Part shown: positions 30,684 to 41,869 of the stretch, piece by piece
Position numbering within the stretch: position 1 is the first letter of the stretch
Layout: the number at the start of each line of letters is the position of its first letter
NCBI RefSeq assembly: GCF_950295315.1
Contig: NC_080170.1
Location: forward strand, 94,720,054 to 94,784,053
Length of the DNA: 64,000 bases
Source of the DNA: Erinaceus europaeus
Taxonomy: Eukaryota; Chordata; Mammalia; Eulipotyphla; Erinaceidae
Direction of reading: 5' to 3'
Made by a program: the position numbers and the translations under genes
Notes under the pieces: generated by a model
The model's input: only the letters and a program-made list of their open reading frames with translations
Databases searched by the model: none
What the model was told of the DNA's origin: nothing

Positions 30684-31697
30684 TGGGGAGTCCTGAGTCT
30701 CCAAAACAGACTTGATGGGCCTAGACCTCAAATAAATCCCTCTCTCCATTGTTTCCAGTCTCTCTATCAGGAACAACAAAGTAGAACCCTTTGTGGGCCC
30801 CCATAGGATCTTACCCTCAACCTGGATCAACAAAGGTAAAGAATGTTCTATCCTCCAAAGGGAAGATGGACAACATACTCTATGATACACCTGAGGAAGA
30901 TGGGTCGCTACTGGGACAGCATGGAATGTTCCTATTCATGACCACAGAATGTGAGCTCACATCTAGAGGGATGTAGAGGTCACACAGGCTCCTAAGCTAA
31001 TTATGGGCCCCAGATCACATCAAATTGATGTGGTTTACAGTCAACAATATTTATACACCTTTCCCATATTAGGGAGCTACTCCCTTCCCTGATCCAGCTT
31101 TCTGGTCCATTTCCCAGCCATGACATCATCTCCCCAGACAATAATTAGGATTTACCTGAATATCAGATTTCAGGCTCAGGCAAAAAAAACAAAACAAAAA
31201 CAAAACAAACAAATAAACAAAAAACACTAGTATAGCTACAGGCCTTTTGAAATATAACTAAAATATGTCTACTAGTTACCTACAAAATGAAGGAACACCC
31301 CCCCCCCCATTTCACCTGCAGTATTCCAGCCTTTAGGTCCATAATTGTCCGATGGTTTGTTTGGCTTTGCATATTAACTCTCTTTTCAGCCACCAGGTTC
31401 CAGATGCTAGCAGGATGCAAGAAGACTTCCCTGGACAGACAGCCCCTCCAATATGCCTTGGAGCTCAGCTTTCCCAGAGTCCTTCCCCACTAGGGAAAGA
31501 GAGAAACAGGATGGGAGTATGGATTGACCTGTCAACACCCATGTTCAGTGGGGAAGCAATTACAGAAGCCAGACCTTCAACCTTCTGCACCCCACAATGA
31601 TCTTGGGTCCATACTCCCAGACGGTTAAAGAGTAGGAAAGCTATCAGAGAAGGGGTTGGTATAAGGAGGTCTGGTGGTGGGAATTGTGTGAAATTCA
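30684..31697 (+). mobile_element. Module A, copy 6, joined to L1 ORF2
   Basis: Starts at gggagtcctgagtctcc, directly after L1 ORF2 sequence, and follows A through ttggatgggcctagacctc-like, atggacaacatactctatga, ttatgggccccagatcacat, an A/C-rich expansion at 31181-31227, accaggttccagatgctagc and gtctggtggtgggaattgtg. It breaks off at 31697 without its tail. Either the L1 and A are one element with an internal deletion, or A was joined by recombination. Confidence 0.85.
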
Positions 31698-31804
31698 TCA
31701 CTGGAACAGCATACCCAGAAATGGCAAAGCCCAGAGAAGGGATGTGTCTATTTTCAGATGTTCTATTTACTGACCGCTCATCTTCTGCAAATGAAATCCC
31801 TTTA

Positions 31805-31937
31805 CTTTTTTAAAAAAAATTTTTATTTATGAAAAGGAAACATTGAAGAAACCACAGGATAAGAGGGGTACAAGTTTGCACAATTCCCACCACCAGACCT
31901 CCGTATCCCCTCTTCTCCCCTGATAGCTTTCCCAGTG
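31805..31937 (-). mobile_element. Module A tail, antisense (copy 7)
   Basis: T/A-rich start, tttttatttatgaaaaggaa, acattgaagaaaccacagga, taagaggggtacaagtttgc, ccagacctccgtatcccctc, ctgatagctttcc. It faces copy 6 with about 110 bp of unrelated DNA between. The two overlap for only about 60 bp of A, as an inverted repeat. Confidence 0.88.
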
Positions 31938-33184
31938 AAGAATTTCTCACAAGGAAAGCAGCGAATAGTAGAGTTGCAGGAATGGGGGCCAAGCCTGCAC
32001 AGGAGTGCTTTTGCTGTGCCTTCTTTGGCTCAAACTTTGTCCATTCAGTGGCAAGAGCATCCCCTCCACTGCCCCCCCGCCACACACACAGACACACTCT
32101 CCCTGTGCTCATATCCTGCTCTGGGTAAATACCACTGCCTGTATCATTTTCTTTTCCAGTCAGAGAATCTGTCTTGGTGACCCAGAAAATGTAAGGCTTG
32201 CAGCCAGATGCTGTACTGGGGACATGGAGCCTCTGCTTGGCCAAACAGTCACATATGACAATACAGAATTAGAAGTGGAGTCAGAGCAATGCATCTCACT
32301 CGCCGCGCTCAGAGCTCTAGGGACCCATGCTATTAATCACTCTGGCTACATCCATCAGGCTATTTTTATTTGGCCACGGCTCATAGTCACAGAGGTACAG
32401 TCAGGGTCTCCAGATAAATCAAACTCAACGGTTCTATGATAAGGATGACACAGGTGAGCAGGGGACACAAGTGGACAGCCTCAGCCATGTGCCCACACTA
32501 TTAAAAAAGGCAGAGGAAAGAAATGTCTGCTGAGTGCCGACTGAGTCCCAGAGACTATACGTATCTTTCTTTCTTTCTAAATATATAGATATGTAGATAT
32601 AGAATATATATTCACACAGACACATATATACATATATACTCTTATTAAACTGCTACCACAGGCTTGTGTGGAAATTAATCTAAGCCTTGCTTTCAAATGA
32701 ATATATCCATACACAGGTTCCAGGAAAAAGGATGTAGTCAGATCTTTGGGGGCACAATTTAGCCCCCTACATTCCTAAAGGAAGGAAAAAAACAAAGAGA
32801 AGCTTTCTTTGTTTTACTTCTTAAACTCAGATAGGTTAGGAAATATTCCCAAGGTCACATAGCTCACAAATGGTAAAGAAAATATGTTAATAAAAACCCA
32901 AATACAGTAAGAAACAGTCAATATACAGAGAACAATTACAGAATTACTAGTAGGGAATTGAATCAGGAGCCATAGAAATGAAGAAGAAAGCAGGGGAAAG
33001 AAAGGAGGATGAAGTAGAAAAGAGTCAGAAACCTTTTTATCAGCAATCTTGTGTGTGGGGTCCCAACTTTGTCCTTTAAGGGCTGGTTACCTTATAAGGA
33101 TCATATTGTTTTTAAATCTATAAAATAAAGTTAGTAACCACTAGCTGTCTCTAAAGATGCAGACCCCATAAAGAAGTCAGTTCA
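31938..33184. other. Unique sequence with a possible conserved block and small repeat remnants
   Basis: The block 32220-32410 has a relatively GC-balanced, non-repetitive texture with CpGs (actcgccgcgctcagagct) and an AT-rich core (gctattaatcactctgg, ctatttttatttggcc). Two 144-codon open frames overlap here on opposite strands (31810-32244 -, 32005-32439 +) without recognisable homology. 32575-32645 is a TA/CA-rich patch. 32705-32775 loosely resembles an antisense MLT 5' end. A MIR scrap (aatattcccaaggtcacata) lies at 32838-32880. Confidence 0.4.
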
Positions 33185-33231
<47 letters not shown>

Positions 33232-33345
33232 CAGAGCACTGCTCAGCTCTGGCTTATGATGGTGCAGGGGATTGAACCTGGGACTTGGGAGCCTCAGGTA
33301 AAAGAGTCTCTTTGCATAAGCATTATGTTATCTACTCTCCTTGTT
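33185..33345 (-). mobile_element. S3 SINE, antisense, with (TC)n
   Basis: (TC)19 at 33188-33224, ccagagcactgctcagctct, ggcttatgatggtgcagggg, attgaacctgggacttggga, gcctcaggtaaaagagtctc, cataagcattatgttatcta. A good reference copy of S3. Confidence 0.9.
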
Positions 33346-34200
33346 CATATCTCAGAAAAGAAATTCAGGATGTGAATTCCATCAATGTAAAAGGCAGAGC
33401 TGATAGATGCAGGAGGCGAAGGGGAGCGTAGAGTGAAAGCAGTCGAAAGTACACCCCCAGAGGGGCTGGGAGTGAGTGGGTAGTACTTGTAAGCAGGTGA
33501 TTCAAATATGCACAGGCTGGGCCACTCATAGCTCACTGATTCTGCACCCAGGTGGCACCTTCCCAGCTTGGATTGGGCCAGTTTCCAGGGGAACTTTTAC
33601 ATCCACTGGATGCCCTCCATCTTAGCTTCATCCCTGTCCTGTGGTCCCTCTATACTGGGGCTTTAATACAGACACTGATTTATTTGCAGGACCAAGTAGG
33701 AGTCTATAGCGATGTTTCTACAAGACTGGATGTGGTCTAGAATGGAAATTTATTCAGAGAGTGGGTAAGAAGCAGAAGACCAGGAGGAGAGCATCTAGCA
33801 AATGATGGATGGGAGCACAGGGCACTGCCATGAATCCCCAATTCAGTCCTTTGCTCCAGGGAGACAGAGAGGCAGCTGACTATTAAATCTGCTGGCTGCA
33901 TTTCCATTGAGATTTCAGAGTGGAAAATCTCTTTTTTTCAAATCCTGCCAGGTAATAGTCACCTTGTTCTCTGGGCTAGGAGAATATCGCTGAGTTGCCA
34001 GACACTGTTATTTTATGTGACAGCCTAGGAAGACTATGAGAAGATGTGGTATGTACTTGAGAGTGGAGTAAGGTGTGGGCATCTGGAAGGATTTTCCCAG
34101 GTTTCCAGATATATGCTTGTGAGCAGCAGGGACAGAAAGTTCCTGTTTACTTTCTCCTTTTTCTCTGAGGAAGGTATACAGAAGGATGAATGGTGTCGTC
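33346..34200. other. Unique sequence, no gene supported
   Basis: No repeat recognised. A pyrimidine-poor acceptor-like tttatttgcag occurs at 33679-33689 followed by an open stretch, but no donor or conserved peptide supports an exon. Confidence 0.45.
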
Positions 34201-34204
34201 AAAG

Positions 34205-34600
34205 CTCTGATGTGTCCCCACCCCTGGTACCTGTAGCTATGACTTCATTAGGGAAAAAGGTCATTGGACAATCAATTTGATTAAGGATCTCAAGATGAGA
34301 AGATTATGTCAGATTTCCAAATGGGGCCTACATGCCATCAAAGCAGCCTTAAAATAGTGAGGCAGAGGAAGTTTAAACACACAAAGAGCTGTGATTGAGA
34401 AGATGGTAGTAGATTTTAGACTCATGTGGCCTTATACAAGGGGATATCTGAAACTACCCCCCCCCCAAAAAAAAAAAAAAAAAAAAACTAGACAGGCAAG
34501 AAGGAAGACTTGTGCTCTGGAAGGCATGTGGCTTTGCCAACACCTTGAGTTCAGATATCTGACCTCCAGAACTGTGAGAGAATATTAATTATTTATGTAT
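34205..34600 (+). mobile_element. MLT1 (MaLR) LTR, most of its length
   Basis: tggtacctgtagctatgact, ttgattaaggatctcaagat, gagaagattatgtcag, tgtggccttatacaagggg, gaaggcatgtggctttgcca, acaccttgagttcagatatc, tgacctccagaactgtgaga: the whole MLT1 order down to its poly(A)-proximal end (gaatattaatt). A C9A21 low-complexity insertion sits at 34458-34487. Confidence 0.85.
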
Positions 34601-34614
34601 GCAGAATAGGGTCC

Positions 34615-34772
34615 TTGCACAGTTCACTGTTCTAGGCCACTTTTTCATTCAGAAAGACAGACAGAACTTCCTCCAGTATTATAGCACCTCTCATGGAGTG
34701 CCAAGGCTCAAGTCTGGGCCATGCTCATGGCAAGGCAGATACCCTGCCCAGTGAGATATCCCTCCATCAGAG
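34615..34772 (-). mobile_element. S4-type SINE, antisense
   Basis: cactgttctaggccactttt, gaaagacagacagaacttcc, atggagtgccaaggctcaag (B-box complement), catgctcatggcaaggcaga, accctgcccagtgagatatc. Confidence 0.55.
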
Positions 34773-34774
34773 AA

Positions 34775-35712
34775 TCCATTGTTATCGTCCCAAACCAGCT
34801 AATTCCCGAGAATCTGCTGTAGCAGTGACTGGAAACTAGTACAAGTTGCTATGTGGAAACATTATCCAGTAGCAGAAACAAATCCATTCTTCAGATTTCT
34901 CCCAAAAACTGGACTTAGACACACAAATCAGGACAAGTCACCATACTGCACCCTCGCAGGGTGAGTACAGTGACAGGGAAGCCATAAAGACAACTCACAG
35001 GCCTGGGTTTGAATTTCATCTTGCCATCTTAACATTGATAGGGCCTGACCCCTGACTCCAATGGCTTGACCTATAAAATTGAAAATATGAAATCTGCCTA
35101 CAGGCAAGTTGGCTGACCATTAAAGTCTCCCCAGAGTCCCTAGGCTTTCTGAAGGAAGCTGGTGAATCTCTTTTATCACTTGAGATCACAGAAACAGGTA
35201 AGGCAGGTTTGTCTGATCAGGGAAGCATGACCTTTCTAGCACATGAAGCTGTCATATCATGTAGGGATCAGGCTGTCTTTGAAGGTGCTCCTTTCATCTC
35301 CCACACAACACAGGTTCTGTGCCACTGAACATTCATTATGCCCAGCCTCCACCTTCCTGGGATCTACAAACAATAGTGTTCTAGCCCTTGCCACACTGGT
35401 TCCAGTTCAGAGTTTGGAAAGTCCTTGATGAGAGCAAGAAGAAGATAGAGGTTGATTGATTGTTTTTTGTTGTTGTTGTTGTTCCCCACATGGATGGCAA
35501 CAAACTAATCCCCAGTTTTGATGTAATGGCACCAGCAGCTGTTGGGGAAGCAGAGCAGTGGCTGATGTTCTCAGGTTTGGTACTGCAATGGACTGAGGAG
35601 TGAGCAGAGGGCCAGGTTCTCAGGGCTCAGAAGCAAGTTCCTGCAGGGTCCCTGCAGGGGTGCCTGAGCTTTGTCTACTATCATGTACATGTCTGATGTC
35701 CTACTGATATGA
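34775..35712. other. Unique sequence, no gene supported
   Basis: No recognised repeat except a (TTG)6 patch at 35462-35482. Short open frames (35243-35428 +, 35571-35777 -) show no homology I know. Confidence 0.5.
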
Positions 35713-35714
35713 TA

Positions 35715-35835
35715 CTGTCTCATTTTTGCTTTGATTTGTACTTCCCTAGAGATTAGTGATGTGGAACATCTGTCCACGTGATTATTGGTTATTTGTTTAT
35801 CTTCTTTGGAGAATGTAGTTGAACTATTTTACAGA
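35715..35835 (-). mobile_element. Antisense L1 ORF2 fragment
   Basis: tcatttttgctttgatttgt, acttccctagagattagtga, tgtggaacatctgtccacg, tatcttctttggagaatgta: a familiar antisense L1 ORF2 phrase order, 120 bp only. Confidence 0.7.
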
Positions 35836-35839
35836 AAGT

Positions 35840-37090
35840 TAAAGGATGATAAAGAGACTTAGGGCTGGAGGAAGAAAAAATATGATCGCCTTCTAATATG
35901 CAATTCAGAAAGTATGAAAAAATTATAAAGAATGTGTGAGATCACATCCCTTACTTATATTGGGTGCAAACGAATGCAGAATGGGCCTTTTCAGCCTAGT
36001 CAAATAAACCTCATCACAGAGTAGAGTCTGATATAAATACAAACAACTTGTAAAATAAAAGGCATAAAAACACGTTTTTTTTTATTTTACCATTACTGAA
36101 GGATGCATAAAACCCTATAAAAATAAAACTTCCTTTGTCATTCAAATTGAGAGTTGTATGTGTGTGGACTTCAGAAAAGGGGAAGCTGAATTAGGCTCAT
36201 GGGGTAGCAAGGAGGGGTAAATGTGAAATAGCAAACAAGTAATCAAAGGAAAAAGAACTGCCAGTTGGATTCTCTCTTTCACATCACACTTGATGCCCAC
36301 ACAAGTGGCACTGCAGGAAAGAGGGTTCTGTGGGGACAGAGAGGAGAAACACAGCCTGCTTAAGTTTGAAAAGTGCCTTTGCTTGAAATGAGTGTGTGGG
36401 ATGGATTCTGTCTTCAAGCCTCGATGCAACTGAGATATTATTTGCTTTCATAATTTCCCCTCCCTCCTCATATTTTTACTCTAAAGTGTTTGCAAATTAT
36501 TCAAGCATCTGGAACCTGATTCACCATCATTTTCTCTGCAGCTTTTATTAGGCTTTGTGCCATTCACAAAAAAAAAGCAATGTAGTTAATTAATGGCTAA
36601 GTTAATTGGAGTCTATATTGCATCAAATTTCTATCTCAATGTGTTTGGTTAAAAAAAAAAAAGTAGTGATGCTAGCAGCCCACAGAGTGCCTGATACATA
36701 GAAGAGGCTCAATAGGTAAGAATGAATGAATGAATACTTGAAAAATTAAACCCAACTTACCTGAATTATTATAATTGTTCCACTTAGTTGCTGGTTATTA
36801 AATCATATAGCAGAGTTTTCTGTATCTCCTGTCCAATCTGCACTAGCCATTTATCATCAGAGGCTCAAGTCTTTTGCTCTTCTTCAAGCTCCCTTTGATG
36901 GTTTAGTCTGCATCCCAATCAAATGTCACATGGATATTTTAATAATCTCCTAATAACGCCTTTTTTTTTCTCAGCAGATGCTCTACATTCTTATGCATCC
37001 ACTAATTCTAATACTGTGATCTTCCTTTCTAAAATGAGTGGGACTCTGAATACAATTTCTAGAAACTTATGTAACAGAAACAACAGTCAT
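35840..37090. other. Unique sequence with a possible conserved noncoding block and an L2 3' end
   Basis: 36440-36640 includes gtagttaattaatggctaag and ttaattggagtctatattgc, homeobox-like sites in a low-repeat context, an enhancer-like texture. 36683-36740 (cagagtgcctgatacataga, ggctcaataggtaagaatga) is an L2 3' end in sense orientation. No gene. Confidence 0.4.
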
Positions 37091-37094
37091 GAAA

Positions 37095-37255
37095 ACATGA
37101 AGACTTTACCTATAATGATGTTCATTGTATCATGATTTGTAATGCCAAACACAGAAACCAAATACTAGTTTCTACAAGAAATACTTAATGGAATAGTTTT
37201 TTTTTTTAATCAAATGGAATACTATACAGAGAGACGGATAAACCTACATGAAGTA
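37095..37255 (+). mobile_element. Ancient L1 (L1M-type) 3' fragment
   Basis: ctataatgatgttcattgta, tcatgatttgtaatgccaaa, aacagaaaccaaat-like, caaatggaatactatacaga: order typical of old mammalian L1M ORF2/3' ends. Confidence 0.55.
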
Positions 37256-37261
37256 GCATGA

Positions 37262-37890
37262 AAAGATTCAATGTTTTATATGCTTTTTCCATGTTTGGAA
37301 GCTACTCTCACCCTGATTCAGCTTTCTATTCCTATTCCCAACTCTGACAACCACCTTCTTAGACAATAGCTTAACCCACCTGCATGTTAGCTGTCAGGCC
37401 TTTGGAATATACCTAAAATAGACTTTCTAACGTTTTCCAAAAGGGAGACCCCAAATCTCATCTGCTATAATCTTACCTATAGGTTCCTGATTATTAAACA
37501 ATTTGTTCTGCTTTACATCGTAATGCTTTCAGCCACCAAGTTGCAGATGCTACCATGACACCAACCTGACTTCCCTGGGCAGACAACCTCACCAATGTGT
37601 CCTGGAACCCCATCTCTCCAAAGCCCTACCCCACTAAGGAAAGATAAAAACAGGCTGGGAGTAAGGATAGACCTGCCAATGCCCATGTCCAGCAAAGAAG
37701 CAATTATAGAAGCCAGACCTTCCACCTTCTGCACCCCATAATGATCCTGGGTCCATATCTCCAGAGGGATATAGAATAGGAAAGTTTCTAATGGAGGGGA
37801 TGGGATGCAGAACTCTGGTGGTGAGAATTGTGTGGAACTGTACCCCTCTATCCAACAGTCTTGTTGATCAATATTAAATCAATAAAGAAA
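37262..37890 (+). mobile_element. Module A, copy 8 (older subfamily, 5'-truncated)
   Basis: gctttttccatgtttggaag, ccctgattcagctttctatt, catgttagctgtcagg, ttgcagatgctaccatgaca, acttccctgggcagacaacc, cactaaggaaagataaaaac, aatggaggggatgggatgc, tggtggtgagaattgtgtgg, ending tcaatattaaatcaataaag. Groups with the 11.9 kb copy. Confidence 0.85.
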
Positions 37891-37894
37891 AAAA

Positions 37895-38995
37895 CAGAAA
37901 ATAAAAAAAATGTCCATAATATTCTTATTTTCCAAAGAAAAGTTCCAAGACAGAAAGAAAGAAAACAGAATTGAGAGAGGAAAAGCATCTTACATAAGAT
38001 GTGTATCTGTGTAGGAAAGAATCATCCTAGCAAGCTTGACTATAATACTTTGAAAGATCTATTTTTAAGTTTGGCTTGATTGACATATGGAAACTTGAAA
38101 ATCAGGATAATTCCCACTCAAGTGAAAATGAAAATGACTCACTGCACCTAAACTGTACAACAATGTGGTTTATTACTAAACACCTGCTTCCCTCATGGGA
38201 GTTTTGAAATTTTGTTTTCTACCAGTTATAGTTTGCCTCTGTGACTCACTACCAGTAAAAAGCCTGGGTGTTGAGTCTTTAAAGAATATTTCCCTGGTAA
38301 TATTTAGACATGTGCTAAATATTAACTAATATTATTATAATAATTATAGTAATATTATTATTATTACAACTCCATGTAATTATTATTATACTAATATAAT
38401 AATAATAATATTAAAACTACATGCCAGGGAAAGGACTCTGTGAAACTTATTCCTGGTTTCACCCAGACATTGGCCCTGCAGCTTTTTCAATTTGTTAATC
38501 TTGCACTGGACCCTCCTACTATGATATCTTAGCCCCATGACTTTGAGCCCATGGTGAGTCCTGGGAGTACTCATAGTAAATCACAGTAGTAAATCACAGG
38601 GGCTGGTCTTTGGGACTCACAGCACATGAATATACAGCTTTGTTTATAGATGAATAGGAAAAAAAGTTAGGAATCATTGAGAATGTTTAATTATTAGTAG
38701 TGGATTGAAATTGACATTTCACCTCTTACTATGTAATATTTTTAAAGCTATGGAAACACACACATTTCTTTTATTATTATTATTTCCTATATCTTTAGTG
38801 ATTTACCATTTTACTTAAATGTACATCTCCACATCATGATGATCAATTTTGGGAATATCTCCCATTATTGGCAATGAATCACACGGCAGGTGACAGAAAT
38901 ACTGATGCTGCTGAAACCTGAAAGGCAAGTAAACGGAAGGACATTGAGGTCATTTAGATGTAACCTAAAAAGGTGGCAGCAGAATAGTTGATTTG
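37895..38995. other. Unique AT-rich sequence with a self-complementary AAT/ATT tract
   Basis: 38318-38415 consists of interleaved AATATTATTATAATAA-type units that are largely self-complementary and could extrude a cruciform. A second TTATTATTATTATTT patch is at 38770-38786. No gene or repeat family recognised. Confidence 0.5.
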
Positions 38996-38999
38996 GAAA

Positions 39000-39130
39000 G
39001 CATGCTGCTGAGCAGTGTCCACAACCCAGGTTCCAACCTGGCCTCTACTGCACTGAAGGAAGCTTCATCTCACTGCTGTGGCCTCTCTTAATCTCCTCTC
39101 TCTCTCTCTCCTTGCCTTTGTTCTCTCAAT
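39000..39130 (+). mobile_element. S4-type SINE
   Basis: catgctgctgagcagtgtcc, acaacccaggttccaacctg (B-box-like), actgcactgaaggaagcttc, atctcactgctgtggcctct and a CT-rich end. Confidence 0.5.
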
Positions 39131-39149
39131 CAAATGTAGGAAGAAAGAG

Positions 39150-39258
39150 AGAAATAAATAAATAAATGAAAGAGGAAAAGAAAGAAAGAGGAGGAAGAAA
39201 GAGGGGAGGGAAAGAAGATAGGGGAAGGAAGGAAGAGAAAGGAAGAAAGAGAGGGAGC
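39150..39258 (+). repeat. Purine-rich (GAAA/GGAA)n tract
   Basis: About 100 bp almost wholly A and G (gaaagaggaggaagaaagag and similar), probably the expanded tail of the preceding SINE. A polypurine strand of this length can form triplex DNA. Confidence 0.8.
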
Positions 39259-39480
39259 AGGAGGGTCGCTTCACAAGCAGTGAAGCAGGTCTGCAGGTGT
39301 CTATCTCTCTCTCCCCCTCTCTGTCTTCCCCTCCTCTCTTGATTTCTCTCTGTCCTATCCAACAACAACAATAACAACAAAGGCAACATAAAGAGAAAAA
39401 TGGCTTCCAGGAGCAGTGGATTTGTGGTGCAGCCACTGAGTCCCAGCGATAACACTGGAGGCAAAAAAAAAAAAAAAAAA
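39259..39480 (+). mobile_element. S1 SINE, 5'-truncated
   Basis: Enters at ggtcgcttcacaagcagtga, then ggtctgcaggtgtctatctc, tcctatccaacaacaacaat, and the S1 extension aatggcttccaggagcagtg, ggatttgtggtgcagccact and an A-rich end followed by (GAAA)n to 39545. The tRNA-like head is missing. Confidence 0.88.
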
Positions 39481-39559
39481 AAAAGAAAGAAAGAAAGAAA
39501 GAAAGAAAGGAAAAAAGAAAAGAAAGAAAGAGAGAAATAAGAAAGAAATCTAAACCATG

Positions 39560-41150
39560 CTACTTAACATGTAGGCTCTCTTTTTGAGTTTCAGGTTTTC
39601 AGTACTTAAATTTTCCAAGCCTTCCCAGTTTTCACCCTTATTTAGAAAATATAGGCACTAAATAAAAATAAAGAGTATCAGAAAAGGAGATGTAATAGCT
39701 CTTAGTCTTGAGTCTAGCCATGTGCTGAGTCCCATAAGGTTTGAAGAATAATTATAATTTAAATCTCCTCTCTCTTTAGCTCAGCCAGAGGCTAATAGTT
39801 AGTGATTTCACTTAAAATACCGTAGTTTTATCAGAAAGAGCAAAGTTTGTTTTCCCAGAGAAATCTCTCTGTAGCATCTTGATTGACCACGGTATCAAAG
39901 GACAAGAATGTGTGGCAGGTAGGGTATGAAACAAATTCGGGACACATTTTAAATGCTCTTTCTTTTGAGCGTGCAGTTCTGTAAGACTGATTAAATACTT
40001 AACTAACTGTAGAGTAGCACTATGTGAAGATAAGCTTAGTCAACTCAAGTGTTTGTTCATTACCTCAGGCTATATGAATGCAGAACATTGATATTTTTAG
40101 GTATGCTTCATACCTTCAAGTAAACCGTTACAGATTCAAATTCAGGCATTAAATTCTGAAGACTTGTTAATTATTGAAGTAACATTTATAAACATTATGT
40201 AAGTTTCAGGTGTGCATCATAATAAATCAACGTCATTCACCAGTAGAAGTTTGATTCTACCCTTTGCCTCACAACTGAAACTATTTATCTGGTCTACCCA
40301 CCCACTGGCCCCCTTTTCTTCTAATATGCACTAACTTGATGTTAAACTGAGACATCTGGCTTTTGTTTTATTTAATTCACTTGCTTTTTTCCCCCCTGTG
40401 TTTATCACATATGAATAAAAGTATACAGATTACAGATTTTGTGGGGATGTTAAGTCTTTAAAGAATCAAGCAGGAGTATTCAACTACTGAGTAGAAGTGT
40501 TTATTCCAAGACACTTTATTCTGAGATTTCAATCCTGTTTGAATTTGTGGTCTTTAATTCAAGCTGGCACTGAGTATTTTCTAAATTTCTTCTAGCTTAG
40601 TCATAGTTACACCATAATTTCTAGATTATCACAAGATGGCCCAGAAATGCATATTTCACACATATGTGCGTGAAGTTTTATCTCTGTGCAAAAAAAAAAA
40701 AACCTGAAAAATATTCCACTTGCAAATGAGTAATTCAAATAGTCAGTCTGGCCTTATCCAAGTTCTGAGAATAATTTAGAAGTATCCAAGTCATAAATTA
40801 AAAAAACATTAAATTCCTCCCTAGAGTCTGCTACCATGGGCTTCCAGCCATAGTCTTGAATAGGTTTTTATCCTGGTGAAAGATCAGAGCCTGTTTTACA
40901 TGCTGAAGCTTTGTTCAAAGGGGAATCCAACTCATTCTTGTTATAGAAAATCAGAGTTCCATTGACATTTTTATTACTAATAGTCATTTTTCAAAGTAAA
41001 TTCATACTTCAGTTGGTTCTCAATAGTCATAACGATTTTCAGGGTTTTCTCAGAGTTAATTTAGATAATCCCTTGAGATATAATTATTAGTAAATGAACA
41101 GACTTCTTCCATGCCATTAATATATAGACTATTTGAGGTCAAATACAAAG
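39560..41150. other. Mostly unique sequence; antisense L1M fragment at 40165-40325
   Basis: 40165-40325 (gtaagtttcaggtgtgcatc, ataataaatcaacgtcattc, ctatttatctggtctaccca) resembles an antisense L1M 3' UTR. The rest shows no recognised repeat and no gene. Confidence 0.45.
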
Positions 41151-41156
41151 TAGCAT

Positions 41157-41157
41157 A

Positions 41158-41205
<48 letters not shown>
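41157..41205 (+). repeat. (GT)n microsatellite
   Basis: gtttgtgtgt leading into about 20 GT dinucleotides. Confidence 0.95.
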
Positions 41206-41209
<4 letters not shown>

Positions 41210-41489
41210 TTTGTTATATCTCAATGAACAGGTAACTTCTCTTATGAAGAAAAAGGAGGTGGGTGTAGGTGTGGGGAGACAGAGCAATGTTTCCTGTGTA
41301 GATTTTGACCGATACTTGTCTTTTATGTATAGGTATAATTTATTTATGTGGCGAAAATACTTTATGTCAAATATCTGTTTAAAAATCAAATGCAATAAAA
41401 AGTAACTAGAGTTTTTATGGTTTGAATAAAACTCAGAAGACAGTGGCACATGCATGTTTGGGGGATATAACATTCTGGGTAAGGAAGCA

Positions 41490-41745
41490 AAAAAAATACA
41501 AAGGCCCTGTGGTTAGGGCAGAGTGAGTTTGTAGATAATAGTCAAAGAGCTGCTCAGAGAGCTCCCAGAAAGCCAGAGGTCATAGTGAATATAGTATTAT
41601 ATCCACTAATCACTGTGAAGACTTGGACTTTATGTGAGGGAGATAGCTATTGGAGGGAGAGTTGGAAACAGAGGACTGGCCTTATCTAATTTAATTTTTT
41701 TCAGAATCACTTTGTTATGCTGATTAGACCACAGAACAGCAAAGG
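41490..41745 (+). mobile_element. L2 fragment (250 bp)
   Basis: caaaggccctgtggttaggg, cagagtgagtttgtag, cttggactttatgtgaggga, gatagctattggagggagag, cagaatcactttgttatgct match successive landmarks of the L2 3' region (caaaggccctgaggc..tttggattttattctgagtg..ccattggagggttttgagc..aggatcactctggctgc). Confidence 0.65.
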
Positions 41746-41869
41746 TGAAGGAAAAAAGGGATGTCTAGAGCCATTAAAAATTATTGGAGTTTTCAGGTAT
41801 TTATTTTGCAGTAGTTTATAGATAACTAGAGTTTGCAGTGAGTACCTCCCTAACACTTCCTCTCCACTA

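Noticed and set aside
31690..31940. Twin-primed (5'-inverted) single module A insertion
   Set aside because: The poly(A) side of the inverted part faces inward and the two parts overlap by about 60 bp. Twin priming would put the inverted piece upstream of the tail with no such arrangement.
33679..33690. Splice acceptor tttatttgcag
   Set aside because: Isolated match with a weak polypyrimidine tract and no partner donor or conserved peptide.
39065..39464. 123- and 112-codon minus-strand frames rich in S/F/L
   Set aside because: Translation of the purine tract and S1 SINE in antisense; no protein.
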